Shown here piece by piece: positions 16,865 through 25,742 of a stretch of 64,000 bases of DNA. Below the pieces are notes generated by a model. The model saw only the letters and a program-made list of their open reading frames with translations, ran no database searches and had not been told where the DNA came from. The translations under genes were made by a program, and so were the position numbers. Every line of letters begins with the position of its first letter. The stretch's first letter is position 1. The DNA comes from JAHRAW01 sp965212085 (GTDB lineage Bacteria > Pseudomonadota > Gammaproteobacteria > Arenicellales > Poriferihabitantaceae), in contig OZ243042.1 of the NCBI GenBank assembly GCA_965212085.1, positions 1,054,001-1,118,000 of the forward strand. Direction: 5' to 3'.

Positions 16865-17277
16865 ACAAGACGCCGGCCATCCCCGACCACGACCTCCTCG
16901 ACGCCGCCATGCGCCGCGTCATCGCCACCGCCAGCACCGCCTTTCGCCCCTACGACCGCTACGGCGTGGTGCGCGATGATATGGAGTACCTGCCCCTCGG
17001 TGACCCCCAAAGCCTCGGCGACCCCCAAAGTGCCGCCCCCAACGCCCCCGAAATTTTCCTAATCCGCTTCAAACCCGGCGCCGCCTCCACCCCCCACGAA
17101 CACACCGGCGGCGAAGCGTTCTTTGTGCTGGAAGGCGAAATCACCGACTGCGACGGCGCGCTATTTCGCACCGGCGACTACGTCCACTACCAACCCGGCA
17201 GCCGCCACTTCTCGGTATCGGAAAAAGGCTGCACGCTGCTGGTAATTCTCGGCGGGCGTAATACGCCGGTGGAATGA
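16861..17277 (+). CDS. Cupin-domain protein
   Basis: This 138-residue single cupin has motif 1 TPHEHTGGEAFFVLEGE (metal ligands His, His, Glu) and motif 2 YVHYQPGSRHF. Cupins of this size are dioxygenases, isomerases or sugar/acid-binding proteins, and nothing here fixes which. It overlaps the dehydrogenase stop by four bases. An 18-bp unit at 16996-17031 is duplicated in frame, giving LGDPQS-LGDPQS on a surface loop. Confidence 0.8.
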   Translation: MNKTPAIPDHDLLDAAMRRVIATASTAFRPYDRYGVVRDDMEYLPLGDPQSLGDPQSAAPNAPEIFLIRFKPGAASTPHEHTGGEAFFVLEGEITDCDGALFRTGDYVHYQPGSRHFSVSEKGCTLLVILGGRNTPVE

Positions 17278-17317
17278 GTGTTCAACCGGCGGCGCAGGGA
17301 CAAGCCGCCCCCCGCCC

Positions 17318-17797
17318 CTACCGCCGCACCAAAATAAACCCCGACAACCCCACCAACCCCATCAACCAAACCAAACTCCACCCCGGCATGGTCAACCCCA
17401 ACAACGCCCACTGCACCTCCGCACATTCCCCCGACCCCCGCAAAATCAACCCAAGCGCCTTCTGCAACGGAAACGCCTCCAGCATAAACGCCAACCCCGG
17501 CCCACATTCCGGCACCCGCCCCTCCGGCAAACTCTGCAACCACAAATGCCGCCCGGCAACCGCCGCCCCAAGCAACGCGGCGACACCCGCAAGCCCGCCG
17601 TACACCCGCCGCCCCCACCCCCGAGGATTATGCAAAAACCCCGCCAGCAAAATCACCCCCACGGCAATAAACGCCACCCGCTGAAAAATACACAACGGAC
17701 ACGGCTCCAACCCCGCCGCATACTGAAAATAAACCGCCGCCGCAATCAAAGCAGCGCACAACAAAAAGCCGGCGAGGAACAGGGGGCGAGTGGTCAT
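17318..17797 (-). CDS. dsbB: Disulfide bond formation protein DsbB
   Basis: This 159-residue inner-membrane quinone reductase reoxidises DsbA. It has four membrane segments. The first periplasmic loop holds C33-P-L-C36 (EPCPLCIFQR), which passes electrons to quinone. The second loop holds a cysteine pair (VPECGPG and SGECAE) that contacts DsbA. It is convergent with the cupin gene (40-bp gap). A solo IS end lies just upstream of its start. Confidence 0.93.
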   Translation of the reverse strand: MTTRPLFLAGFLLCAALIAAAVYFQYAAGLEPCPLCIFQRVAFIAVGVILLAGFLHNPRGWGRRVYGGLAGVAALLGAAVAGRHLWLQSLPEGRVPECGPGLAFMLEAFPLQKALGLILRGSGECAEVQWALLGLTMPGWSLVWLMGLVGLSGFILVRR

Positions 17798-17825
17798 GTC
17801 GGAAATGGGGAGGATGGGTGGCTAT

Positions 17826-17851
17826 TGTATAGGTTCACTAACTGACTGACA
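17826..17851 (+). repeat. Solo IS terminal inverted repeat
   Basis: TGTATAGGTTCACTAACTGA and the following CTGACA match the 26-bp right end of the 1041-bp IS with very few differences. No transposase follows. It is a remnant of excision or a MITE end, and a copy of repeat A lies 39 bp further on. Confidence 0.75.
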
Positions 17852-17889
17852 GTATAAAAACGTGCCCGTCATTCCAAAACCCCCGCGCT

Positions 17890-17956
17890 GTCATTCCCGA
17901 ACGATAGAAAAATAGGGAGCGTAGCGACTATATTTTTCATCGTATCGGGAATCCAG
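17890..17956 (+). repeat. Palindromic repeat A
   Basis: Same unit as 15675-15743: GTCATTCCCGAACGATAG at the left and ATCGGGAATCCAG at the right, about 67 bp, in the dsbB upstream region. Confidence 0.88.
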
Positions 17957-18086
17957 CGTTTTAACGGATGGCGTAGCCGCTAACGCGACAACGGGTTCGG
18001 TGACGAAACGAAAACAATCGGTTAGCAAATCTGCTAATCTCAACAGGAATTATCGGCGTCCTCATCGGGACGCAGTGGGGAAAATG

Positions 18087-18191
18087 ATGGGTACGGCAGC
18101 ACTACTTTCGGTTTTGGTTATGGGGCTTATGCTCGTCGGTGTTCTTGGCTTGCGTTGGTATGAGCGGCATCACCCTGACCGAGACGACTAA
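18087..18191 (+). CDS. Small single-span membrane protein, RWYE family, copy 2
   Basis: This 34-residue frame, MGTAALLSVLVMGLM..., has one hydrophobic span and the tail RWYERHHPDRDD. A GGGG tract sits 6 nt before the second of two tandem ATGs. It shares span length, RWYE-x-x-H and the acidic end with the frame at 7368-7478. Both stand at the left edge of an AT-richer island, immediately upstream of the accessory genes. Function unknown. Confidence 0.5.
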   Translation: MGTAALLSVLVMGLMLVGVLGLRWYERHHPDRDD

Positions 18192-18344
18192 CCGCGGCTC
18201 CCCCGGTGCCTTGTTCCCAATACGGGAATATGGTAGCCTTGCCCTTGCTTGGTGCCAAACGGGGGCAAGTCACAAACCGCGAATTCGCCGGAGTGCCTTG
18301 CTGCTCGTGTGATTTGCCAACGAATTACTCCTGGAGGATGAAAA

Positions 18345-19199
18345 ATGAAATTCCCTATTTTTCTGTTACCTGCCGCTTTTTTACTCGCCCCGTTGTCGGC
18401 AACAGCCGCCGATGACCCGGTTAGAAAAATGGCCTGTGGATTCGTGCAGGATGCATATGACGTTTGCCCGAATGGTATATGCAAGACGGCGGTCGTAAAA
18501 CTAAACCGGGGCAGCCCGGGTTGTTCTATCAAGTTAGACCCGGCCTCGTTGGCGGCGCCCAGTATCTCCCCATTTGACAAGCCGCTCAGCGCACTGGCAA
18601 AAGCAAAAATTCCAATCGTGGAAAGTTTGAAGGCATCCCTCGCAAAACTGAAAAGCAGCGGCGAGTCCGGCAACAGCGCAGCCGCCGCCGAAAATCCCAA
18701 CCTGTGGAAGCCAAATCCGAACCGAAAAACACGGAAACTGGTTGCCGCCGACGGAACCGTTATTGACCCGTTTGACGCAGATACCGTTCCCACCAGCGCA
18801 GATCTCGATCAGTTTTACGCGGTGGAAAAACAACGCATTGAAGATGAAGAACGAGAGCGGCGCGAACATGAACGCGCCGTTGAGCGCGAACGCCAGCGGC
18901 TACTCGCCGCTGCCGCCGAAAAAGAACGCGAGGAAGAAGAACGCCGTGAAAGGGAATGGCAGGAAGAAGAAGAGCGCAGAGAACAAAAACGAGAGGCGTT
19001 ACTCGAAGAATATTATGCAAGACGTGAATACGAAGAGCGCCAACGGGAAGCGCGGGATGCGTCATGGGAGCGATTGATGAATAGCATCTATCAGAGCAGT
19101 GGTGGTGGCGGCGGTGGCAACTCCACGAGCGGGTGTGGAGTTACTACATCTTGGGACTGTTCGATTTGTGGTGGAACCAAGTCGTGCGGAAAGCAATAA
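18345..19199 (+). CDS. Secreted coiled-coil protein, unknown function
   Basis: This 284-residue protein has a signal peptide (1-22, ending TAA-DD). A Cys-containing globular segment follows (about 28-65, ACGF...VCPNGIC...PGC), then a Ser/Ala-rich linker and a long charged helix (about 155-245) very rich in Glu and Arg. The tail is a glycine run, then SGCGVTTSWDCSICGGTKSCG. The even cysteines suggest periplasmic disulfides. TGGAGG at 18332-18337 is a strong ribosome-binding site. It opens a run of exported repeat proteins. No family recognised. Confidence 0.7.
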   Translation: MKFPIFLLPAAFLLAPLSATAADDPVRKMACGFVQDAYDVCPNGICKTAVVKLNRGSPGCSIKLDPASLAAPSISPFDKPLSALAKAKIPIVESLKASLAKLKSSGESGNSAAAAENPNLWKPNPNRKTRKLVAADGTVIDPFDADTVPTSADLDQFYAVEKQRIEDEERERREHERAVERERQRLLAAAAEKEREEEERREREWQEEEERREQKREALLEEYYARREYEERQREARDASWERLMNSIYQSSGGGGGGNSTSGCGVTTSWDCSICGGTKSCGKQ

Positions 19200-19270
19200 A
19201 CTGTTCGACGTTTGGAGTTGATCTTTCGTGCGACAACCATAAACCATCCAAATTTTCCTGAGGAATACCG

Positions 19271-20632
19271 ATGAAAACAAAATTTTGTGCCTTTGTACTG
19301 CTCCTGACACTCGGCGGTGGAGCGCATGCCGCCACCTTGTCGGACACCGCGCAAGCCGCCGTGCTGAGCAAAAAAATCATCGCCGCCTATGCCGCCGAAG
19401 ACTACGCGAAGACGCAAAAATTGTTTATGGAGTACGATCAACTGGACGCCGCCATGCCGCCGCCCCTGATGCTGGTGCGTGTACGGTTTTATTACCACAT
19501 CAGCGAATTCGCCGCCGCGCATCAATTACTCGGCGATTACCTGAACACTACCTCACCCGACTCGCCGGACTATGACACCGCGCTGGAAATGTATGTTGCG
19601 CTGGATGAGAGAAAAGAAGCAGAGCGGATAAAGGAAGAAAAGAGAAAAGAAACAGAGCGGATAAAGGAAGAAAAGAAACTCAAAAAATTCCTGAGCGCCT
19701 ACGGGGTAACCGATATAAACGCAACAAACAGTCAGGGAAAAACAGCGTTGGAACAGGCGGTCGCATCAGGCGACAGGCAAGGAGTGAAAACGTTGATTAA
19801 TGCGGGCGCAGATATAAACGCGAAGAACAGTCAGGGGAAAACAGCACTGGATCAGGCGATTGAGTCGGGGGACAAACAAGCGATAAGTATCTTGGCTGAT
19901 GCAGGAGTGCGTGTAGATCTGGAAGCGATGTTGCAGAGCGCCGCCGAGAGCAACGATGTTAACAAAATGCGGCAGTTAGTAAGAGTAGGTGCGAATATAA
20001 ATGCGAAGGACGATAACGGATGGACGACATTGCATACAGCCGCAGTCATGAATTCGGCCGCAATAGCCAAATATCTGCTGGATGCGGGGATGAAAGTGAA
20101 TGTGCCATTAAAGGATGATGGTGAGCCCTTTACCGATGAATTAAAGAAGAAGCTACGAACAATAACAGGAACGAGCTATGATCGTTGGACTAGAGATGGC
20201 GAGGTACCGTTGTACTTGGCGGCACGGGAAAACGCATTCGGGGTTGCGGCGCTGCTGATAGAGAAAGGCGCGGATATAAACGCGAAGAACAACTACGGAT
20301 ATGCACCGTTGCATAATGCGGCATGGCGTAACGGAGTCGAGGTTGCGGCATTGCTGATAGAGAAAGGCGCGGATATAAATGCGAAGGACAGTAGCGGGGC
20401 GACGCCGTTGCATGATGCGGCATGGCAGAACGCAGTCGGGGTTGCGGCATTGCTGATAGAGAAAGGCGCGGATATAAATGCGAAGGACAACTACGGGCGG
20501 ACGCCGTTGAAGATTGCAAAAGACTACAACAAGGCTGAGGTTGTGGCTTTGTTACGCAAGGCGGGCGCAAAAACAAATACCACATCAACTACGAGGACAA
20601 GTCAAAAATCCTCGCAACAGGGTGATAAATAA
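19271..20632 (+). CDS. Secreted ankyrin-repeat protein
   Basis: This 453-residue protein has a signal peptide (1-19, HAAT). An N-terminal helical module of about 75 residues (about 30-110) resembles the repeat unit of the next gene, and a short Lys/Glu coiled coil follows (ERIKEEKRKE). About eight ankyrin repeats then run from about 150 to 440, several reading GADINAKDxxGxTPLHxAA. Three consecutive repeats near 20220-20500 are nearly identical at DNA level with a 99-bp unit, which suggests recent duplication. Such proteins bind proteins, and in symbionts often host ones. That role is inference. Confidence 0.85.
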   Translation: MKTKFCAFVLLLTLGGGAHAATLSDTAQAAVLSKKIIAAYAAEDYAKTQKLFMEYDQLDAAMPPPLMLVRVRFYYHISEFAAAHQLLGDYLNTTSPDSPDYDTALEMYVALDERKEAERIKEEKRKETERIKEEKKLKKFLSAYGVTDINATNSQGKTALEQAVASGDRQGVKTLINAGADINAKNSQGKTALDQAIESGDKQAISILADAGVRVDLEAMLQSAAESNDVNKMRQLVRVGANINAKDDNGWTTLHTAAVMNSAAIAKYLLDAGMKVNVPLKDDGEPFTDELKKKLRTITGTSYDRWTRDGEVPLYLAARENAFGVAALLIEKGADINAKNNYGYAPLHNAAWRNGVEVAALLIEKGADINAKDSSGATPLHDAAWQNAVGVAALLIEKGADINAKDNYGRTPLKIAKDYNKAEVVALLRKAGAKTNTTSTTRTSQKSSQQGDK

Positions 20633-20718
20633 TGTCGATGAGTAATCACCTGCAAATTAAGCAAAACCCATGCCCGTCACAAATATCCAAGCAACCTTGA
20701 CCCATGAGGAATAAAGCC

Positions 20719-21372
20719 ATGAACCCGAGAATTCTACCGACCATTGTGGTGTTGCTCACCGCTCTAACCACCCCGGCCCATGCCGAATCGCCCAAAGAAG
20801 CAACGGCGAGTTTGCTGGAAAGCAGAATCACCAGTGCAATAGGCCGGGAAGACTACCTCAACGCCGAGAAACTGTTCAACAACTATGGTGTACTGGGGCT
20901 GGAAATCCCGGTTCCGCTAAAATTTGAGCACGCGAAAGTGTACCAAAAACTGGGTAAGTTCGGTTTGGCGTCGCAGGAACTGGAGCAATACCTCATCGTA
21001 GTGGAACGGAACTCGAAGGGTTATGTGGATGCGTTGAAGAATTACGGGAAGATTAAGAAATTCGAAAATTCACTGAGCCACGTCGGAGCCATCGATGAAG
21101 CAGTGGATTCGCTGACAAACAAAATCACCAGTGCAATAGACTATGGAGACTACAGCGCTGCCGGGGAATTGTTCAAAAAGTATGAAGCAGTGGAATTGGA
21201 AATCCCGGTTCCGCTAAAAGTCCCGCGCGCCGTGGTGTACCAAAAACTGGACAAGTTCAATTTGGCGGAGCGGGAACTGGAGCAATACTTCACCATAATG
21301 GGACAGGATTGGCAGAGTTCTGTGGATGCGTTGGTGCTGTACAGGAAAATTAAGGAAAGCGAGGAAGAGTAG
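20719..21372 (+). CDS. Secreted protein with two copies of a helical repeat module
   Basis: This 217-residue protein has a signal peptide (1-23, PAHA-ES). It has two tandem copies of a module of about 75 residues. Each copy has a helix around ITSAI...DY, the invariant-looking LEIPVPLK, then VYQKLxKFxLAxxELEQY. The start at 20719 is preferred over 20704 because GAGGA sits 8 nt upstream of it. The module is TPR-like in rhythm and recurs once in the ankyrin protein. No function assigned. Confidence 0.75.
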   Translation: MNPRILPTIVVLLTALTTPAHAESPKEATASLLESRITSAIGREDYLNAEKLFNNYGVLGLEIPVPLKFEHAKVYQKLGKFGLASQELEQYLIVVERNSKGYVDALKNYGKIKKFENSLSHVGAIDEAVDSLTNKITSAIDYGDYSAAGELFKKYEAVELEIPVPLKVPRAVVYQKLDKFNLAERELEQYFTIMGQDWQSSVDALVLYRKIKESEEE

Positions 21373-21534
21373 TTGAACACTCACAGAGCCGTCAAATAGC
21401 CCCAACTCAGCCCATACGACGAATGATGTTTGTCGTTACGGACATAGGCTTGCTTAATCAATAAGTCCGGAAAAACCCGTAAACAGAAGTAATTTAATTT
21501 TTGAGACACCGACACAGTCACGAGGATAATAGTC

Positions 21535-23472
21535 ATGAATAATTTGAAAAAAGATAACAGTAGCCGGCATGAAAAGGAATTACTTGATGAGGTTTCAACG
21601 GCGGGAAATTTCAGTCTGTTTGTTATTTACTGTTTACTTATCATTTATGCCGCTATTACCGTTTATTCCACCACCGACCTTGTTTTGCTTATGCCCGCGA
21701 GTACCGTACTTCTGCCCATACTCGAAACAAAGATAACGCTACCACTTTTTTTTGGTGTTGCTCCGCTACTGGTGGTGATTCTTCATTTTTATCTTTTGCA
21801 TCGCAGGGAAGGGTACGAGAAAAAAATTAAAGACGGAAAAAAAAGAAAAGAATCTTGGCCGCCTAATTTTTTTGGCATAGAACCAGAAGAAAGGGAGCGG
21901 GGAGTGTTACTGCTATTTTTCGCTAATGTGATGTGCTTTTTTGGCGGCCCGCTCTGCCTTTTCTACATCCAGTTGAGATTTTCAAATTTTCAAAGTTTTT
22001 GGATTTCCTTTTGGCACTTCATCTTGTTGTTTGTTGTAGCGATTACCCTGTGTCGCAATAAAGAAGTTAAATTTTCTGTTCCGTGCGGTAAACTGGCCGA
22101 TAAAGAGCCGAACGATAAAGGTAGTATAGCTTTATTGACTTGGGATGGAGTTTTGGCATTTATTAGAAAAATTATTCGGCGTAGCGTAGTCTTATTGGTT
22201 TCAGAGAGAACTTCGATGGTTCTCAGAAAAAGCATCTCGTTTTTTGTTCTTCTTATTGGTTTTGTTAATTTCCTTACGGTAGGGATGCTTCATAGCAAAA
22301 CGAGCACAGATATGCTGGCCCAATGGAAGATTAAAATAGATAGAGAAAAGGGACAAGAAGAAAACTACAAGCTTAGCACATGGATTAAAGAGCGCCCATT
22401 ATGGCTAATCCCGAAAATTACTTTTCCATCGGGCCTCGAGAAGATTAATCTTGATCTGAGTAAGCGACGTCTCATGTTTGCTGATTTGAAAAATAACGAC
22501 ATGGCAAAAATTAAATTAGGTGGCGCCTATTTGCAGGGCGCGGATATGAGGGGGGCAAAATTACAGGACGCTGATATGTCGTGGGCAAAATTACAGGGTG
22601 CTAATATGAGGTGGGCAAAATTACAGGGTGCTGACCTGATGTCGGCACAGTTACAGGGTGCTGATATGGGGGAGGCAAAATTGCAGGGTGCTGACCTGAT
22701 GTCGGCAGAATTACAGAGTGCTGATATGAGGGGGGCAAAATTACAGGGCGCTGACCTGATGTTGGCACAGTTACAGGGTGCTAATATGTTGCTGGCAGAA
22801 TTGCAGGGCGCTGATTTGAACGGCGCACAAATGCAAGGTGCTGATATGAAAGAAGCGAAAATGCAAGGCGCTGATTTGGAGTGTCTGGAGTTGACCCAAG
22901 ATGATATACGGTGTACACAGTTACAAGGTGCTGATTTGCGAGGTGCACAATTACAAGGCGCTCATTTGCGAGGTGCACAATTACAAGGCGCTGATTTGCG
23001 AGGTGCACAATTGCAGGGCACTTATATAAGGAAAGCAAAATTTCAGGGAGCGGATACAGAAAATACAGCCTTTCATGGAAGTTTTTGCAAACCTAGAATA
23101 CGTGGTGGTTTTTTTGACCGAGTTAACGGTCGTATAGGGAAACAAGGACTGGAGGAATGCAACCTCGCGGCTTGGGGGGTGCTGTGGGAAGATACTGCAG
23201 ATGAAATTATAGAGGACTTGCGTAAAAATAAAACAATCCCTCCAAGAATTATTAAACAGGTACAAAAAAGAATGATGGATAGAGTAAGAAGAACGGCTAC
23301 TGTAAAAGAGGATCGGAAGGGTGAACTAACCTCAGACAATGCATGTGCCATCATTAAAAATTGGGAGGAAAATGTAAAGGATGTGCCTCAATTTAACGAT
23401 GCCGTTACAAACTGGCTCAATACTACTGACGATATAAACCTTGATTTAAGAAAGTGTCTTTATTCAAGATAG
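21535..23472 (+). CDS. Membrane protein with a pentapeptide-repeat domain
   Basis: This 645-residue protein has several hydrophobic segments in the first 260 residues (for example near 20-45, 50-85, 115-160 and 230-255). A pentapeptide-repeat stretch follows (about 320-520) with the pattern A-D-[LM]-x-x-A-x-[LM]-Q-G, which folds as a right-handed quadrilateral beta-helix. A helical tail of about 120 residues ends the protein. In the first half Met often fills the central position (ADM). Membrane-tethered pentapeptide proteins are known but poorly characterised. Low GC and the neighbours mark it as island DNA. Confidence 0.8.
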   Translation: MNNLKKDNSSRHEKELLDEVSTAGNFSLFVIYCLLIIYAAITVYSTTDLVLLMPASTVLLPILETKITLPLFFGVAPLLVVILHFYLLHRREGYEKKIKDGKKRKESWPPNFFGIEPEERERGVLLLFFANVMCFFGGPLCLFYIQLRFSNFQSFWISFWHFILLFVVAITLCRNKEVKFSVPCGKLADKEPNDKGSIALLTWDGVLAFIRKIIRRSVVLLVSERTSMVLRKSISFFVLLIGFVNFLTVGMLHSKTSTDMLAQWKIKIDREKGQEENYKLSTWIKERPLWLIPKITFPSGLEKINLDLSKRRLMFADLKNNDMAKIKLGGAYLQGADMRGAKLQDADMSWAKLQGANMRWAKLQGADLMSAQLQGADMGEAKLQGADLMSAELQSADMRGAKLQGADLMLAQLQGANMLLAELQGADLNGAQMQGADMKEAKMQGADLECLELTQDDIRCTQLQGADLRGAQLQGAHLRGAQLQGADLRGAQLQGTYIRKAKFQGADTENTAFHGSFCKPRIRGGFFDRVNGRIGKQGLEECNLAAWGVLWEDTADEIIEDLRKNKTIPPRIIKQVQKRMMDRVRRTATVKEDRKGELTSDNACAIIKNWEENVKDVPQFNDAVTNWLNTTDDINLDLRKCLYSR

Positions 23473-23510
23473 GCACTTTCCCATAAATTTTTTCCACAAC
23501 AAGCAAAAAA

Positions 23511-24380
23511 TTACCCCAACCGAGCCGGCACCCCCACCATCCCAACCACCTCCCCCGCCGAATACCCCGCCTCCCGCAACCCGCGTATCGTCACATCCCG
23601 ATCGCGTTTCGCCAACCGGCGGCCGGTTGCATCGGTAATCAACGCGTGATGATGATAAGCCGGCGGCGGGTAGCCGAGTAGTCCCTGCAACAACCGATGA
23701 ACATCCGTCGAGGGCGCGAGGTCAACGCCACGGGTTACCAAAGTAACGCCTTGCAAGTGGTCGTCCACGGTCACCGACAGGTGGTAACTGGTGGGCATAT
23801 CCTTGCGCGCCAGCACTATGTCGCCGAAGCGTTGCGGTTTTGCCCGGACGGTCTCCCCGCCGGTTTCTTCCCAACTCAATGTGCCAACGCGGGCGATGGC
23901 GGCGGCCATGTTCAAACGTTCGGCGTACGGTTCGCCGGCTTTGATACGGCGGGCGCGTTGTTCGGCGGGGAGATTTCGGCAGGTGCCGGGATAGACGGGG
24001 CCATCGGGATTATCTGAGCCGTGGGGCGCGCGTCCGGCGTGGGCGATTTCGGCTTTGATTTCGGCGCGGGTGCAGAAGCAGGGATAGGTCAGGTCGTTGA
24101 TGCGTTGCCGCGCCGCTTGGTAATCCGTGATGTGTTCCGACTGGCGGCGCACCGGTTCTTCCCAGTCCAGGCCGAGCCAGCGCAAGTCTTCAAAGATGGC
24201 GCCGACAAACTCGTCGCGGCAACGGCCCGCGTCAATGTCTTCAATCCGCAGGAGAAAACTACCGCCGGGGCCGCGGGCGTGGTAGGCGGTGAGCGCGGCG
24301 AAGGCGTGGCCGAGGTGCAGCAGGCCGGTGGGGCTGGGGGCGAAGCGCGTAACTTCGTTTTTTTGTGCGGGGTTTGTCAT
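23511..24380 (-). CDS. gluQ: Glutamyl-Q tRNA(Asp) synthetase
   Basis: This 289-residue truncated GluRS paralogue activates glutamate and attaches it to queuosine 34 of tRNA-Asp. It has the class I motif HLGH in FAPSPTGLLHLGH, the zinc site C-x-C ... Y ... C (YPCFCTR and YPGTC) and the KMSKS-like LAKRD. It lacks an anticodon-binding domain, as expected. The start MTNPAQ was chosen since the longer frame would use the IS-end-like sequence at 24386. Confidence 0.93.
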   Translation of the reverse strand: MTNPAQKNEVTRFAPSPTGLLHLGHAFAALTAYHARGPGGSFLLRIEDIDAGRCRDEFVGAIFEDLRWLGLDWEEPVRRQSEHITDYQAARQRINDLTYPCFCTRAEIKAEIAHAGRAPHGSDNPDGPVYPGTCRNLPAEQRARRIKAGEPYAERLNMAAAIARVGTLSWEETGGETVRAKPQRFGDIVLARKDMPTSYHLSVTVDDHLQGVTLVTRGVDLAPSTDVHRLLQGLLGYPPPAYHHHALITDATGRRLAKRDRDVTIRGLREAGYSAGEVVGMVGVPARLG

Positions 24381-24385
24381 TACTA

Positions 24386-24408
24386 ACAGGTTCACCAATT
24401 CGCTGACA
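24386..24408 (+). repeat. Solo IS terminal inverted repeat, partial
   Basis: ACAGGTTCACCAATTCGCTG followed by ACA matches the inner 23 bp of the IS right end. It lies a few bases upstream of the gluQ start. Confidence 0.6.
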
Positions 24409-24439
24409 GATTTTATTCTACCCACCGCCGGTTTAGTTT

Positions 24440-24509
24440 CTGGATTCCCGAATAGCGATGAAAAATATGGTCGCTGGCGCTCCCTATTTTTCTATCGTTC
24501 GGGAATGAC
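24440..24509 (-). repeat. Palindromic repeat A, inverted
   Basis: It reads CTGGATTCCCGAATAGCGAT at the left and ATCGTTCGGGAATGAC at the right. It is the inverted form of the unit at 15675. Confidence 0.9.
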
Positions 24510-24534
24510 GACGAGGGAGATTTCACTCTCCGCC

Positions 24535-24607
24535 GTCATTCCCGAGCGTTAGTGTCCGTTGCCGCGTTGTTTGCGGCTTACGGACACTTACGTACTCGGG
24601 AATCCAG
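24535..24607 (+). repeat. Palindromic repeat A, AGTGTCCGT-stem variant
   Basis: The outer ends are GTCATTCCCGAGCG and CTCGGGAATCCAG; the centre is AGTGTCCGT ... ACGGACACT. It is the counterpart of the variant carrying IS copy 1. Confidence 0.8.
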
Positions 24608-24635
24608 CGCCACACGACCCACCGCCGGTGTAATT

Positions 24636-24701
24636 CTGGATTCCCGAATGCAATGAAAAATATGGTCGCTATCGCTCCCTATTTTTCTATCGTTCGGGAA
24701 T
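24636..24701 (-). repeat. Palindromic repeat A, inverted, interrupted by IS copy 2
   Basis: It starts CTGGATTCCCGAATGCAATG and runs to CGTTCGGGAAT, where the IS begins. The missing GAC of the repeat end reappears after the IS (GGAATGACGG at 25743-25752). Confidence 0.9.
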
Positions 24702-25742
24702 TGTAGAAGTTCACTATTTCACTGACAGAATAGCCTGACCAATCCCAACCCAAGAGGTACGACCCATGAGAGACAATACCCGAGACAAAACCCTGCAGCG
24801 CAACTATTTGAGCAAATGGCGGTTCCTGATCCAGGAATACGAGCAGGTCAAGGCCGGACGCCATCCGAAGCTCCGCTTCGTCAGCGACTTCTACCGCTTC
24901 CACCACACCAACCGGCAAACCTTCTTGAAGTATTATCACCGCGCCTCCCAGAGCGGCGATATCAGCGCCGTGTTGCCACAAAAGCGCGGCCCGAGGTGGC
25001 GGGCGCGGCGCCCGGACCTCGAGCAGGCGATCCTGGCGCACCGGCAAAATGGCGTCAACCGCTATGAGATCTACACCCTGCTGTTGCCGGAGTTCAAGGA
25101 ATTGACGCCCTCGCCGAGTACGATTTATCGTATCCTTAAGCGCTATGGCGTCAATCGTATGAGTGTACCGATGAAGCAGAACAAACGGCGTATTATCAAG
25201 CATAAAGCCGGGGAACTGGGGCATATTGACTGCCATTGCTTGAGCCGCGACCTGATTGTTTCCGACCCCCGGCGGCGTTATTTGGTATGCGTGCTGGATG
25301 ATTGCACGCGGGTTGCGTGGGCGGAGGTGGTGGAAGACGTGAAGAGTCTGACGGTGATGTTTAGCACCTTGAAGATTCTGAATCTGTTGAACCTCAAATA
25401 CCGCATACAGTTCGCCGAGATGTTGAGCGACAATGGTTCGGAGTTTGCTTCAAGGCGCGTGCCGGAGCGGCATCCGTTTGAGCGCATGCTGCAGGAGTTG
25501 GGCATCCGTCATCGCTATACGCGCCCGTACCGGCCGCAGACCAATGGCAAGGTGGAGCGTTTCTGGCGGACGCTGAACGAGGATTTGATTGAGGGGACGA
25601 CGTTTGAGACGGAGGCCGAGTTCAGGGACGAATTGGAGCAATACTTGCTCTACTACAACGAGTACAGACCGCACCAGGGCATCAACGCTAAAACCCCCAA
25701 ACAAATGAATGATTCTTGTCAGCGAATTAGTGAACCTATACA
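24702..25742 (+). mobile_element. IS481-like insertion sequence, copy 2 (1041 bp)
   Basis: It has the same length and ends as copy 1, flanked by the 5-bp duplication GGAAT (24697-24701 and 25743-25747). The target is the CGGGAATGAC end of repeat A. The protein it encodes is the same as in copy 1, which indicates recent transposition. Confidence 0.95.

Noticed and set aside
19730..20520. Repeats in the ankyrin gene considered as a CRISPR or satellite array
   Set aside because: The 99-bp period equals one ankyrin repeat and the reading frame is intact.
22540..23070. Regular repeats in the membrane protein gene considered as a CRISPR array
   Set aside because: The units are in frame, encode pentapeptide repeats, and have no variable spacers.
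24679..25236. Minus-strand 185-codon frame inside IS copy 2 (also in copy 1)
   Set aside because: Antisense to the transposase; its presence in both copies only reflects IS identity.
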